A DNA stretch of 64,000 nucleotides from Ornithinimicrobium cavernae (GTDB lineage Bacteria; Actinomycetota; Actinomycetes; Actinomycetales; Dermatophilaceae), in contig NZ_QDDJ01000005.1 in NCBI RefSeq assembly GCF_003121625.1, forward strand, positions 124,001 to 188,000, read 5' to 3'. The stretch's first letter is position 1. Every line of letters starts with the position of its first letter. Positions 1 through 9,700 of this stretch are shown here, piece after piece. The notes beneath the pieces are model-generated. The model searched no databases. It was not told the DNA's origin and saw nothing but the letters and a program-made list of their open reading frames with translations. The position numbers and the translations under genes were made by a program.

Positions 1-493
1 CGGCACGCTGCCAGGCCCTGCCCTCGTCCGGCGCCACCACGTCCCGGGAGCAGACCACCGCCAGGTCGCCGGGTCCGCACCCCGCGCTGTCGCCTCCCGC
101 GTCCCCGCGGACGTCGTCCTGGGTGACGAGCCGGCCGACCCCGGCCCCGCGCAGCTCCTGCCCGAGCCGCTCGACCACGGTGCCGCGGCCGCTCACGCAG
201 ACGACCTGCTCGGCGGGCACTTCGACCGGAGCCTCGCGGTCGACCAGCAGTCCGTGCCCGCGCAACGTGTCCACCAGCTCCTCGACGCGTTGGAGGGGCA
301 CCCCGAACTGGCGGGCCAGGGAGGCGTCACGCGACGTGCCCGCCGCACCGGTGAGCGACAACAGGAGGTCGGTCTCGCGCTCGGTCAGTCCGGCGAGCAC
401 GATGCCGCTGGCCGGCGAGAGACCGAACTGGACCTCGCCGGCGCCGCGCCGCACCGCGCGGGCCGTGGGGCGGAGCCGGACCATCGGGGACAT
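1..493 (-). CDS. ThiF/TOMM-type adenylylation-like protein, N-terminal part (runs off the left edge)
   Basis: An open frame runs from ATG at 493 leftward past base 1, giving about 164 residues. The protein starts MSPMVRLRPTARAVRRG, has a winged-helix-like stretch near residues 38-78 (ERETDLLLSLTG, then QRVEELVDTLRGHGLLVD), and then enters a Rossmann-like strand (VVCVSGRGTVVERLGQEL). This layout resembles the actinobacterial ThiF/TOMM leader-binding-like proteins that sit beside the Zincin_2, YlbL-type and UPF0182 genes, all found to its right here. The role is unknown, and the catalytic C-terminal half lies outside the window. It is identified from the visible N-terminus and the conserved neighbourhood only. 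Confidence 0.5.
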   Translation of the reverse strand, partial: MSPMVRLRPTARAVRRGAGEVQFGLSPASGIVLAGLTERETDLLLSLTGAAGTSRDASLARQFGVPLQRVEELVDTLRGHGLLVDREAPVEVPAEQVVCVSGRGTVVERLGQELRGAGVGRLVTQDDVRGDAGGDSAGCGPGDLAVVCSRDVVAPDEGRAWQRA

Positions 494-582
494 GTCGTGA
501 CCCTGCCACGGGAGCAGCGCGGCGCGAGGGCGTTATCCACAGTGAGGCCTGGAGGGCTGTCGTGAGGCCAGGTTCCGGACAG

Positions 583-622
583 CACGAGGGCGGGTCGGTG
601 CAGACACCGACCCGCCCTCGTG
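583..622 (-). terminator. Intrinsic terminator-like hairpin after the DUF5679 gene
   Basis: A perfect 18-bp inverted repeat (583-600 with 605-622) encloses a 4-base loop. It begins 18 bases past the stop codon of the leftward DUF5679 gene. There is no clear U-tract, as is common for terminators in very GC-rich genomes. Confidence 0.7.
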
Positions 623-639
623 CAGGCGTGACTACCGGC

Positions 640-813
640 TCAGGCGCTGGTGGCCTTGCCGAGGATCCGGTTGAGGTTGGTGCCACACACCGGGCACTTG
701 CCCTTGGCCATGCGACGGCCGTTCGTCTCCACAACGTTCCCCTCAGCCTCGCGCTTCTCCTTGCACTTCACGCAGTAGAACTCGCCCTGGTAGGTCTCGT
801 TGGTCTCAGCCAT
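640..813 (-). CDS. Small zinc-ribbon protein, DUF5679 family (57 aa)
   Basis: The ATG at 813 is preceded by a strong GAGGAG ribosome site. The 57-residue product has two Cys-x2-Cys knuckles (CVKCK near residue 14 and CPVCG near residue 40), as expected for a small zinc ribbon, and ends in RILGKATSA. It matches the actinobacterial DUF5679 family, whose function is unknown; it may be a small nucleic-acid- or protein-binding factor. It sits between the ThiF-like gene and the divergent peptidase gene and is followed by a perfect hairpin. Confidence 0.85.
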   Translation of the reverse strand: MAETNETYQGEFYCVKCKEKREAEGNVVETNGRRMAKGKCPVCGTNLNRILGKATSA

Positions 814-1000
814 GGTCACTCACTCCTCATCATTTCGCGGGCCGGAACCCGACTCGTGCGGGTCGTGCGACCCGCAATTCCTTCCCACCCTAGACACACC
901 CACGCACGAATCACGCACAATTCGTGCTCAGACTGCTGCGTGTCGTGTGCCTGTGGACATCCGTGTTCCGGGTCCATCCAGGCGGCTAACGTGGCCTCCC

Positions 1001-1621
1001 ATGACCGGCAGACCTCTCGACCACGGCGGCGCAGGATCCCCCAGGACGCCGCAGCCGCGCATCGAGATCCGTCGCAGCAGCCGGCGGCGACGCACCGTGT
1101 CGGCGCGTCTGGAGGGCGACACCCTCGTGGTGCTCATGCCGGCCGGGCTCAGACCCGAGCAGGAGCAGGAGCACGTCGACCGGCTCCTCGCGAGGGTCCT
1201 GCGGGCCCGGGCGCGCGAGCGGCTCCAGCGGGACGACCTGATGGGACGGGCCCTGGCCCTGTCGGAGCGTTACCTGGACGGAAGGGCGCGCCCGACGTCG
1301 ATCCGCTGGGTGACCAACCAGCAGCAACGCTGGGGCTCCTGCAGCCCGGCGACGGGCGCCATCCGACTGTCGACCAACCTCGAGGGCATGCCGGCCTGGG
1401 TCGTGGACAGTGTGATCGTGCACGAGCTGGCACACCTGCTCGAGGCCAACCACGGGCCACGTTTCCAGGCCCTCGTCCGTCGCTACGAGCGTTATGAGGA
1501 GTCCAGGACCTACCTGCGGGGCGTCGCCTTCGGCATGGGGCGCCCCGAGCTGGACACCGCGCTCGGAGCCGAGGGGGACGCTGACCCGACTGCTCCGGTC
1601 GACGACGTCGAGGAGACCTGA
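1001..1621 (+). CDS. YgjP-like (DUF45) zinc metallopeptidase
   Basis: A 206-residue protein of the YgjP/DUF45 family, predicted cytosolic zinc peptidases related to SprT/WLM. Residues about 125-165 carry the signature: a tryptophan-rich RWGSCSPATGAIRL strand, then VHELAHLLEANHGPRF, which supplies the HExxH zinc site and a third histidine nine residues after the motif begins to repeat (NHGPRF). The start is ATG at 1001, with a TAACGT box 8 bases upstream suggesting leaderless or near-leaderless transcription; the frame is open further upstream but without family similarity. The Asp/Glu-rich tail is not conserved. The physiological substrate is unknown. Confidence 0.85.
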   Translation: MTGRPLDHGGAGSPRTPQPRIEIRRSSRRRRTVSARLEGDTLVVLMPAGLRPEQEQEHVDRLLARVLRARARERLQRDDLMGRALALSERYLDGRARPTSIRWVTNQQQRWGSCSPATGAIRLSTNLEGMPAWVVDSVIVHELAHLLEANHGPRFQALVRRYERYEESRTYLRGVAFGMGRPELDTALGAEGDADPTAPVDDVEET

Positions 1622-1717
1622 GACCTGCTCGTCACCGGCGGGCCGCCCCGAAGGCGGGCAGGCTGTCGCAGCTGCCGGTGTCGCTGTAGCAGCCGTCGTT
1701 GTCAGCGACCTGCTGGC

Positions 1718-3190
1718 TCAGGACTCCTCGTCGTTGAGCAGACGCTCCAGCTCCTCATCCATGCTCGAGTCGTCGGTGTCGGCGCGGGTGGCGCGCTCGA
1801 CGAAGCCCAGCGGGTCGTCGAGGTCGGCGGCCCGGGGGGCCAGGTCGGGGTGGTCCCAGGCCCGGTCACGGGCGCTCGCGCCCGCCTCGGCCTCCAGGGC
1901 GGCCCACAGGTTTGCCGCGTCGCGGAGCCGCCGCGGGCGCAGCTCGAGGCCGACCAGGGAGGCGAAGACCTTCTCCGCCGGCCCACCCGTGGCGCGGCGC
2001 CGCCGCACCGCCTCGGCGAGGGACTGGGCATTGGGCAGGTGTGGCTCGCTCGCGCGTCCGGCGACGGTGTCGACCCACCCCTCGACCAGCGCCAGGTAGG
2101 TCTCCAGGCGGGTCAGGGCGGCGCGCTGCGCCTCGCTCGGCTCCGGGGAGAACAGCGAGCCCGAGACGGCCTCCTGCATGGCCTGCGGGTCGTTGGGGTC
2201 GACCGTCCGCAGGGCCGCCTCGATGCCCTCCGTGTCGAACCTGATGTCCCGCGCGTAGTCCTGGACCGCGGTGAGCAGCTGGGGGCCCAGCCAGGGGACA
2301 GCAGCGAACAACCGGACGCGGGCGGCCTCCCGGACCGCGAGGTACAGGTGCACCTCGCCCGGGTCGATCTGCAGGCCCTCGGCGAAGGCCGCGACGTTGG
2401 CGGGCACCAGGGCGACCGTCTCGCCAGGCAGCAGCGGGAGCCCGACCTCGGTGCCGGACACCGTCTCGGTGGCCAGGCCACCGACGGCCTGCCCCACCTG
2501 GGCACCGAACATGCCGGCGCTCATCCGGCGCATCATCGGCTCGATCTGTCCCAGGAGCGCGCGAGGGTCCATGCCCTGGGGGATCCCCGGCAGCTGGGGG
2601 AGCTCGCCGTCCCCGAGCTCGCGTAGCTGGTCCTGCATGGCGCCGGTCATGGCGGCCGCGACGCCCGCGGCGACCGGCTCGGTCAGGGTCTGCCACACCG
2701 GCATGCTCTGCTCGACCCACTCGGCCCGGCTCAGGGCTCGCACGCGCCCCTCGGGGGGCGCCAGGTCAGTGACCTGGTCCAACCAGAGGTTGGCCACCTG
2801 CACGACCTGCTCGACGTCGCGCTGCGTGGAGTCGGCGATGCTCTGGTCGCCGGTCTCCGCGACGGCCCGCCGGGCGGCGTCGGTCGCCACGCCCATGTTG
2901 ACCGCGGACCCGTCGTCACCCCCGGACATCATGGCCTGCACCTGCGCCTGGACCATCTGCATCATGGCGGGGTCGATCTGCCCCAGCCCCATGGCCTCCA
3001 GCTGCTGGCGCAGCTCGGGTGGCAGCTCACCCCCGCCGAACAGGGCGCCCAGAGGGTCCTCGGCGCCGCCCGGGGAGGCGCCTGCTCCGGAGCCCTGGTC
3101 GCCGCTGCCGCGGAAACCCATCGGCTGGTTCTGGCCGTCGGTCTCGTTGTCACCGGCTCCGCGGTCGCCGGGGTTCTTCTCGTCCGACAC
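1718..3190 (-). CDS. Zincin_2 (DUF2342) family protein, zinc site degenerate
   Basis: A 490-residue protein beginning at GTG 3190 after GGAAGGAAG. The first 60 residues are a disordered Gly/Asp-rich region, followed by a helical body typical of actinobacterial Zincin_2/DUF2342 proteins encoded beside YlbL-type and UPF0182 genes. Where a zincin would have HExxH, this protein reads VREAARVRLF (about residue 288), so both zinc histidines are absent. I therefore call it a family member of unknown, probably non-proteolytic function. It converges with the YgjP-type gene and diverges from the epimerase gene. Confidence 0.75.
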   Translation of the reverse strand: MSDEKNPGDRGAGDNETDGQNQPMGFRGSGDQGSGAGASPGGAEDPLGALFGGGELPPELRQQLEAMGLGQIDPAMMQMVQAQVQAMMSGGDDGSAVNMGVATDAARRAVAETGDQSIADSTQRDVEQVVQVANLWLDQVTDLAPPEGRVRALSRAEWVEQSMPVWQTLTEPVAAGVAAAMTGAMQDQLRELGDGELPQLPGIPQGMDPRALLGQIEPMMRRMSAGMFGAQVGQAVGGLATETVSGTEVGLPLLPGETVALVPANVAAFAEGLQIDPGEVHLYLAVREAARVRLFAAVPWLGPQLLTAVQDYARDIRFDTEGIEAALRTVDPNDPQAMQEAVSGSLFSPEPSEAQRAALTRLETYLALVEGWVDTVAGRASEPHLPNAQSLAEAVRRRRATGGPAEKVFASLVGLELRPRRLRDAANLWAALEAEAGASARDRAWDHPDLAPRAADLDDPLGFVERATRADTDDSSMDEELERLLNDEES

Positions 3191-3313
3191 GGCTCTTCCT
3201 TCCGTCGCGCTGTATCCGGTTGCCCATCATGCCCGTCCTGAGAGGATGATCGACGGCAACGCCGCTCCAGGTGGCGCACCAACCGTTACCCGACACAACA
3301 CGAGGAGCCGCCC

Positions 3314-4414
3314 ATGAGTTCCCAATCCGGGCGCTTTCGCTCTGGGCGTACGCCCGGCTCCCTGCGGGTCGCCGTCACCCGGGCGGGCTCGCGTCTGGGC
3401 ACGGCGGTCGCCGGAGCGCTGACGGCCGACGGCGACGAGGTGATCGGGCTGGACAGCCGGTCCGGTGCGGCGACCGACGTGCACTGGCGGCTGACCGACC
3501 TGACCTCGCCGCACCTCGTGGACGCGCTGCGCGACGTGGACGCCCTCGTGCACCTCGCGCACGGGGTGCACCTGGCCAGCGAGCTCTCCGAGGACCCGGC
3601 TGTCCGACGGGACCGGATGATGCGGGAGCTGCAGACCCTCACCGTCTCCGCCGCGGCGGCGGGGGTCCGGCACCTCGTGGTGGTGACCAGCGCGATGATC
3701 TACGGTGCCCGCCCGGACAACGAGGTGCCGCTCCCGGAGGACAGCCCGCTGCGCTCGGGGGACACGGAGGGCATGGTGGCGGACCTCGTCGACGTGGAGG
3801 AGCTGCTGGACCGGGCCCGGGAGGTGCACCCCGGTCTGCGGGTCACCTCCGTGCGGCCCGCGGCGCTGGTGGGACCCGGCGTGGACAGCATCATCACGCG
3901 CCACTTCGAGGCTCCCCGGCTGCTGACGCTCAAGGGGTCAGCGCCCCGCTGGCAGTTCTGCCACGTGGACGACCTCGGCGCGGCGGTGCGCGTCGTCCTG
4001 CACCAGGAGCTCGGGCCGGTGGTGGCCGTCGGGGCACCCGGCAGCCTCAGCCAGGAGCAGCTCGAGGAGCTCTCCGGCATGCGCCACGTCGCCGTGGCCC
4101 CCAGCGCGGCACACGGCGCGGCGGACCGGTTGCACCGTCTCGGGGTGCTCCCGCTGCCGGCCTCCGACCTGGCCTACGTGTCCGACCCGTGGGTGGTCGA
4201 CCCGCGGCAGCTCATGCGCAACGGGTGGCGCCCCGCCCACGACAACGCCGCCTGCGTCCAGGTCCTGCTGGAGGACGTCAGGGGACACCACGCCCTGATG
4301 GCTCGTCGGGTCGAGCGCAAGGACGCGGCCCTGGGAGCGGCCGGCGCCGCGAGCGCAGCCGTGGCGGTCGTCGCCACCGCCGCCCTGCTCCGCCGCCGAC
4401 GCCGACGACCGTGA
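3314..4414 (+). CDS. Atypical NAD-dependent epimerase/dehydratase-family protein with C-terminal membrane tail
   Basis: A 366-residue extended-SDR protein. The N-terminal Rossmann strand is modified (VAVTRAGSRLGTAVAGAL, about residues 19-36, in place of the usual TGxxGxxG). The active-site area reads VVVTSAMIYGARPDNE, so the classical YxxxK is not evident. A small alanine-rich membrane segment (AAGAASAAVAVVATAALL) followed by an Arg-rich end suggests a C-terminal membrane anchor. ATG 3314 follows a GAGGAG site. The role is unknown; in this conserved block it may act in envelope-related sugar or lipid chemistry, which is inference. Confidence 0.75.
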   Translation: MSSQSGRFRSGRTPGSLRVAVTRAGSRLGTAVAGALTADGDEVIGLDSRSGAATDVHWRLTDLTSPHLVDALRDVDALVHLAHGVHLASELSEDPAVRRDRMMRELQTLTVSAAAAGVRHLVVVTSAMIYGARPDNEVPLPEDSPLRSGDTEGMVADLVDVEELLDRAREVHPGLRVTSVRPAALVGPGVDSIITRHFEAPRLLTLKGSAPRWQFCHVDDLGAAVRVVLHQELGPVVAVGAPGSLSQEQLEELSGMRHVAVAPSAAHGAADRLHRLGVLPLPASDLAYVSDPWVVDPRQLMRNGWRPAHDNAACVQVLLEDVRGHHALMARRVERKDAALGAAGAASAAVAVVATAALLRRRRRRP

Positions 4415-4481
4415 GCACCGGACCAGGATGCACCCGGGGGACGCTCAGGCTCTTCCCGGCCGCGTATTGGATGATGGCGCG

Positions 4482-4916
4482 GTGAGTGGTGTGGAACAGC
4501 AGGTCGTCCGTGTCGAGATCGTGGACTCCGGTCCATCGGTCGATGAGGTGCTGGCGGCGGTCCGGCACCCGGCCGCCGGCGCCGTCGCGATCTTCGTCGG
4601 GACGGTCCGCGACCACGACGGAGGACGCGAGGGTGTCGTGCGCCTGGACTACAGCGCCCACCCCGACGCGGTGGAGCAGCTCGCCGCCGTGGCCCGGGAG
4701 GTCGCTGGTATGCCGGGGGTCCAGCGCGTCGCGGCCGTCCACCGGCGCGGGGAGCTGGCTGTGGGAGACACCGCCGTCGTGTGCGCGGTCTCGGCCGCGC
4801 ACCGGGCGGAGGCCTTTGCGGGGTGCCGCACGCTGATCGAGCAGCTGAAGGCCAGGGTGCCGATCTGGAAGAAGCAGCTGTTCGAGACCGGGTCCACCGA
4901 GTGGGTCGGCCTGTGA
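4482..4916 (+). CDS. moaE: Molybdopterin synthase catalytic subunit MoaE
   Basis: MoaE transfers sulfur from MoaD thiocarboxylate to precursor Z to make molybdopterin. The product has the family signatures FVGTVRDHDGG (about residues 37-47) and the C-terminal VPIWKKQLFETGSTEW, which holds the active-site lysines. GTG 4482 gives 144 residues, close to the normal MoaE length; an in-frame ATG at 4428 would add 18 poorly conserved residues. The stop codon overlaps the GTG of the PDZ/Lon gene (GTGA), which implies translational coupling. No other molybdenum cofactor gene is nearby. Confidence 0.88.
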   Translation: MSGVEQQVVRVEIVDSGPSVDEVLAAVRHPAAGAVAIFVGTVRDHDGGREGVVRLDYSAHPDAVEQLAAVAREVAGMPGVQRVAAVHRRGELAVGDTAVVCAVSAAHRAEAFAGCRTLIEQLKARVPIWKKQLFETGSTEWVGL

Positions 4917-6034
4917 ACTACTACGGGGGCCAGCCGGTCGAGCGCCCCCCGCACCCACCGCATACCCGCATCGGGTGGGCGACCGGTCTCGGGCTGGCGC
5001 TGGCCGTGCTCACTGTGGCGGCCGTGGCAGTGCTCAACCTGGTCACCGTCGACAAGGTCATCTACCGACCCGCCGGGGTGCACGACACGCTCGGTGAGCT
5101 GAACGGTGACCCGATCGTGCACGTGGAGGGTCTGGAGACCTACGAGACCAGCGGCAGCCTCGACTTCCTGACGATCCTGATCGACGGGGGGCCGCGTTCG
5201 GAGGTCACCGGCTGGGACTGGCTGCTGGCCGAGCTGAACCCGGCGACGGATGTCTACGACGCCGACCTGATCTATCCCCCCGACGTGACCGCGCAGGAGA
5301 TCCAGGAGCAGAACGTCGAGCTCATGTCGCAGTCGCAGCTGGGTGCAGCGGTCGTGGCGCTGCGGGCGATCGGCATCGAGGTGCCGGAGGAGGTCAAGGT
5401 CGCCCAGGTGATCAAGGACGCCCCGGCGGCCGACACCCTGGAGGTGAACGACCAGATCGTCTCGGTGGACGGCACGGAGATCACCAGCCCGGAGGACGTG
5501 CGCGTCAGGCTCCAGGACTATGAGCCCGGTGAGGCGGTGCCGTTCACCATCCTGCGGGACGGTGAGGAGCTCGAGCTCGACGTGCCGACGGGGGAGGGCG
5601 ACCCCGACCCGCTCGACCCCGACGCGCCACCGCGCACCGTCATCGGCGTCTACCTGGCCAGCGACTTCGAGCTGCCCTACGAGGTCACCATCGACGCCGG
5701 CAACGTCGGCGGTCCGTCCGCGGGCATGATGTTCTCACTGGCCATCTACGACAAGATCACCCCGGGGCAGCTCACCGGCGGCCTGGACTTCGCCGGCACC
5801 GGCACGATCAGCTCGGACGGCACGGTGGGTGGCATCGGTGGCATCCGGCAGAAGATGCACGCCGCGGAGGATGCCGGCGTGGACTACTTCCTGGCCCCCG
5901 CCGAGAACTGCGACGAGGTCTCCGGCCGGGTCCCTGGGGACCTGGACGTCGTCAAGATCGAGACCTTCAGCCAGGCCCGGGACATCGTGGAGGGCCTCGG
6001 CAAGGGGGAGGACGTCGCGCTGCCCCGGTGCTGA
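4913..6034 (+). CDS. YlbL-type membrane-anchored PDZ/Lon-like serine protease
   Basis: A 373-residue protein: one N-terminal membrane segment (LGLALAVLTVAAVAVLNLV, about residues 25-44), an extracytoplasmic PDZ domain (about 155-230), and a Lon-type S16 protease domain. The catalytic Ser lies in GPSAGMMFSLAIYD (about 270) and the partner Lys in GIRQKMHAAEDAG (about 317). Such proteins are expected to process or degrade envelope proteins. GTG 4913 overlaps the moaE stop. The last 46 bases of the coding region and stop area are duplicated just downstream. Confidence 0.9.
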   Translation: MNYYGGQPVERPPHPPHTRIGWATGLGLALAVLTVAAVAVLNLVTVDKVIYRPAGVHDTLGELNGDPIVHVEGLETYETSGSLDFLTILIDGGPRSEVTGWDWLLAELNPATDVYDADLIYPPDVTAQEIQEQNVELMSQSQLGAAVVALRAIGIEVPEEVKVAQVIKDAPAADTLEVNDQIVSVDGTEITSPEDVRVRLQDYEPGEAVPFTILRDGEELELDVPTGEGDPDPLDPDAPPRTVIGVYLASDFELPYEVTIDAGNVGGPSAGMMFSLAIYDKITPGQLTGGLDFAGTGTISSDGTVGGIGGIRQKMHAAEDAGVDYFLAPAENCDEVSGRVPGDLDVVKIETFSQARDIVEGLGKGEDVALPRC

Positions 6035-6097
6035 GGGAAGGGTGGCCCGGGGGGCCTCGGCAAGGGGGAGGACGTCGCGCTGCCCCGGTGCTGAGGG
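5992..6097. repeat. 46-bp direct duplication at the 3' end of the PDZ/Lon gene
   Basis: Bases 5992-6037 and 6052-6097 are identical over 46 bp, with 14 bases between them. The first copy encodes the protein's last residues and stop codon. The second copy is non-coding and ends one base before the stop codon of the convergent PPA1309-family gene. This looks like a recent tandem slippage event. Confidence 0.95.
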
Positions 6098-6098
6098 G

Positions 6099-6617
6099 TC
6101 AGTTGCTGAGGGTGGCCCGGAGCGCCTCGACGAGGCCGGGGGCGATGTCCTTGCCGATCGCGACCGCGTCGTCGCTGTCGTGCTCGCGCTGCCGCAGCAG
6201 GCACACCGACTCGCCGCTGCGCAGCACCGCGGCCAGCAGGCGGACGTCCCGGCGGGCCGGGTGCTGAGCCAGCGCCTCGGTCGCCTCGGTGGGGTTCAGC
6301 GGGAGGTCGCGCTCGGCCTCCGGTGGCACCACGATGCGCTCGAGCGCGATCGCCGCACCGTCCACCCCGTCGGGCCAGCCGAGCGTGCCGAGCATCGTCT
6401 CGATGTTGGAGGTCTGCGCCATGCCCTCCTGCTCGATCGAGGTCAGCCCCTCCGGCGGTGAGCCGGCGAGCTGGGCGCGCAGCCCCGGCTCGGCGTCCAT
6501 CAGCGCGTCGGTGCGGACCAGGGCGAACAGCCTGGGGGCCTGGTCCCAGCCCAGTTTGGCGACGTGCCGCTCGGTGTCGGCGGCGGCCTTGGTGAGGATC
6601 TCTGACAGGTCGGACAC
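6099..6617 (-). CDS. PPA1309-family conserved actinobacterial protein
   Basis: A 172-residue soluble protein matching the PPA1309 family, which is restricted to actinobacteria and has no assigned function. It has no signal peptide or membrane segment; the middle holds a Trp/Asp-rich strand (LGWPDGVDGAAIALERIVVP) and a C-terminal region REHDSDDAVAIGKDIAPG. The start is GTG 6617, with a CACGAT box 6 bases upstream that could serve a leaderless transcript. It diverges from the UPF0182 gene, as is usual in this conserved cluster. Confidence 0.8.
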   Translation of the reverse strand: MSDLSEILTKAAADTERHVAKLGWDQAPRLFALVRTDALMDAEPGLRAQLAGSPPEGLTSIEQEGMAQTSNIETMLGTLGWPDGVDGAAIALERIVVPPEAERDLPLNPTEATEALAQHPARRDVRLLAAVLRSGESVCLLRQREHDSDDAVAIGKDIAPGLVEALRATLSN

Positions 6618-6787
6618 CAGCCCATCGTGCCATCCGCTGCCGTCGACGCGGGACGCGTCGCCGCCCGACGGCCTGGGGGGAGCGGCCCTGCCGACCTGGG
6701 CACGGCTCCCGCCGGGCCGCTGGGTTAGCGTTGGGGGGACAAGTGGTGGGCTGGCCGACCCGATCGGCCGCGAGGAAGCGGGTAGCA

Positions 6788-9700
6788 GTGACTGAGCGTG
6801 ATGGGACGACTCCGGAGGAGCCGCAGGACGACTCGGCCCGGATGCCCAAGGACCCGTGGTCCCGGGGCCCGGAGAACCCGTTCGGGATCGGCTCCCGCGG
6901 ACCGCGCGGACAGGGCACGGCTGCCGGCGCCGGCGGGGGGCGGCCGGGCGGTGGGCGGCCCGGTCTGGGAGGACGAGGCAGGTTCCTGCCGACCGTCCTG
7001 ATCCTGGTCGGTGTGCTCACCGCCATCACCTGGCTCGCCCAGCTGTGGACCGAGTTCCTCTGGTACGACTCCGTCGGCTACCGCACCGTGCTGACCACCC
7101 GGTTGCTCACGCAGATCGTCCTCTTCGTCAGCGCGGGTGTCGTCACGGGCCTCCTCGTGTGGTCCTCGCTCCACCTGGCCTACCGCAACCGGCCGATCTA
7201 CGCCCCGAGCAGCCCCGAGCAGGTCAACCTGGACCGTTACCGCGCGGCGCTCGACCCCGTGCGCCGCCTGGTCTTCCTCGGCGCCCCGATCCTGCTCGGC
7301 CTCTTCGCCGGTTCGGCGATGGCCGCCCAGTGGCAGACCGTGCTGCTGTGGGTGAACCGCCAGCCGTTCGGGGTGACGGACCCGCAGTTCAACATCGACG
7401 TCGGGTTCTTCGTCTTCACGATGCCGTGGCTCAACGTCCTGGTCAGCTTCGCCACGCTGACCCTGGGGCTGGCTCTGGTCGGTGCGCTGATGACCCACTA
7501 CATCTACGGCGGCCTGCAGCTGCAGGGGCCGGGGGAGAAGACCACCCCCGCTGCCCGGATCCACCTGTCGGTCCTGCTCGCCGTCCTGGTCGGGGTGCGG
7601 GCGCTCGCCTTCTGGCTGGAGCGCTACAGCCTGGCCACCGCTGAGCACGGGCGGATGACCGGCATGACCTACACCGACGTCAACGCGGTCCTGCCGACCC
7701 GAGGCGTCCTGGCCATCGCCGCCATCCTCTGTGCCCTGCTGTTCCTCTCCACGATCTGGACCCGCAACTGGCGCCTGCCGCTGATCGGCCTGGCCGGGCT
7801 GGTCGTCATCGCTCTGCTGGTCGGAGGCGCCTACCCGGCCCTGGTCCAGTCCCTGCGCGTGCAGCCCTCGGAGGCGCAGCTGGAGGAGCCCTTCATCCAG
7901 CGCAACATCGATGCCACGCTCGCGGCCTACGGGCTCACCGACACCGAGGTCACGCCCTACGAGGCCGAGACGGAGGCGACGCCCGGCCAGCTCCGGGAGG
8001 ACGCCGAGACCGTGCCCGGCATCCGCATCGTCGACCCGGCGATCGTGTCCGACACCTTCCGGCAGCTGCAGGGTGTGCGCAACTACTACCAGTTCCCCGA
8101 CGCCCTGGACGTCGACCGCTACGACGTCGACGGTGAGACCGTGGACACCGTCGTCGCGGTCCGTGAGCTGCGGCTCGACGGCATCCCCGATGCCCAGCGC
8201 AACTGGGTCAACGACCACACGGTCTACACCCACGGCTTCGGACTGGTCGCCGCCTACGGCAACCAGCGCACCAAGGACGGCGAGCCGATCTTCTATCACC
8301 GCAACATCCCGCCCGTCGGCGAGCTCGGTGACTTCGAGCCGCGGATCTACTTCGGCGAGCACTCCCCGTCCTACTCCATCGTGGGTGCCCCCGACGGCGC
8401 CACCCCGCGGGAGCTGGACTTCCCCGACAGCGCCAACGAGTCAGGGGAGACCCGTAACACCTACACCGGTGGCGGCGGTGTCGACATGGGCTCCTTCGCT
8501 CGCCAGCTGGCCTACGCCATCAAGTACCGCCAGGTCGAGATCCTGCTGTCCGACAGTGTCGGCCCCGAGTCCCGGATGCTGGACCACCGGGAGCCACGGG
8601 AGCGCGTCGAGCGGGTCGCCCCGTGGCTACGCCTGGACGGTAACCCCTACCCGGCGGTGGTGGACGGGCGCATCAAGTGGATCGTGGACGGCTACACCGT
8701 GTCCGCGAACTACCCCTACAGCGAGCTCGAGGCCCTCGGTGAGGTCACCACCGACTCGCTCGTGGCGACCTCGCAGAACGTCCGTTCCATCGGCCAGGGC
8801 GACGTCAACTACATCCGGAACTCGGTCAAGGCCACCGTCGACGCCTACGACGGCGAGGTCACGCTCTACGCCTGGGAGGAGGAGGACCCGCTGCTCAAGG
8901 CGTGGTCCTCGGCGTTCGAGAACACCGTCCAGCCGATGTCGGAGATCGACGGTGAGCTGATGGGGCACCTGCGCTATCCCGAGGACCTGTTCAAGGTGCA
9001 GCGCGAGGTCATGGCGCGCTACCACGTGGACACCGCTGAGGCGTTCTTCGGTGGCCAGGACTTCTGGGAGGTGTCGGCCGACGAGAGCGCCGCCGGAGAC
9101 ACCGTGGTCGCGATGCCGCCGTACTACCTGAGCATCGCCATGCCCGGTCAGGAGGAGCCCACCTTCTCCCTGACCAGCACCTACATCCCCGGTGGGGACC
9201 GACAGAACCTCGTGGGTTACCTCGCTGTCGACGCCGATGCCGGCGACACAGCCGGCGAGAAACGTGAGGGCTACGGCCAGATGCGGCTGCTGGAGCTGCC
9301 GCGTGACTCCACCGTGACGGGTCCGGGACAGTTCCAGAACGAGATCGAGTCCTCCAACGCCAACTCCGAGGCGTTCACCCAGACCCTGTCCCAGTTCCTG
9401 TCGCTGAACCGACAGGCCGGGTCACGGGTCGAGATCGGCAACCTGCTGACCCTGCCGGTCGGCGGTGGGCTGCTCTACGTCGAGCCGATCTATGTCCGCG
9501 CGGCCGGCGGGTCGTCCTACCCGCTGCAGCGTCTGGTCGTGGTCTCCTTCGGCAACGAGCTGGCCTGGTCGGACACGCTGGACGGTGCACTGGACGAGCT
9601 GTTCGGCGGGGACTCCGGTGCGACGGCGGGCGATGAGGGGACCGGCACCGACGAACCGGTCACCGATCCGGTCGTGCCGCCTACCGAGGGCGTCGAGCCG

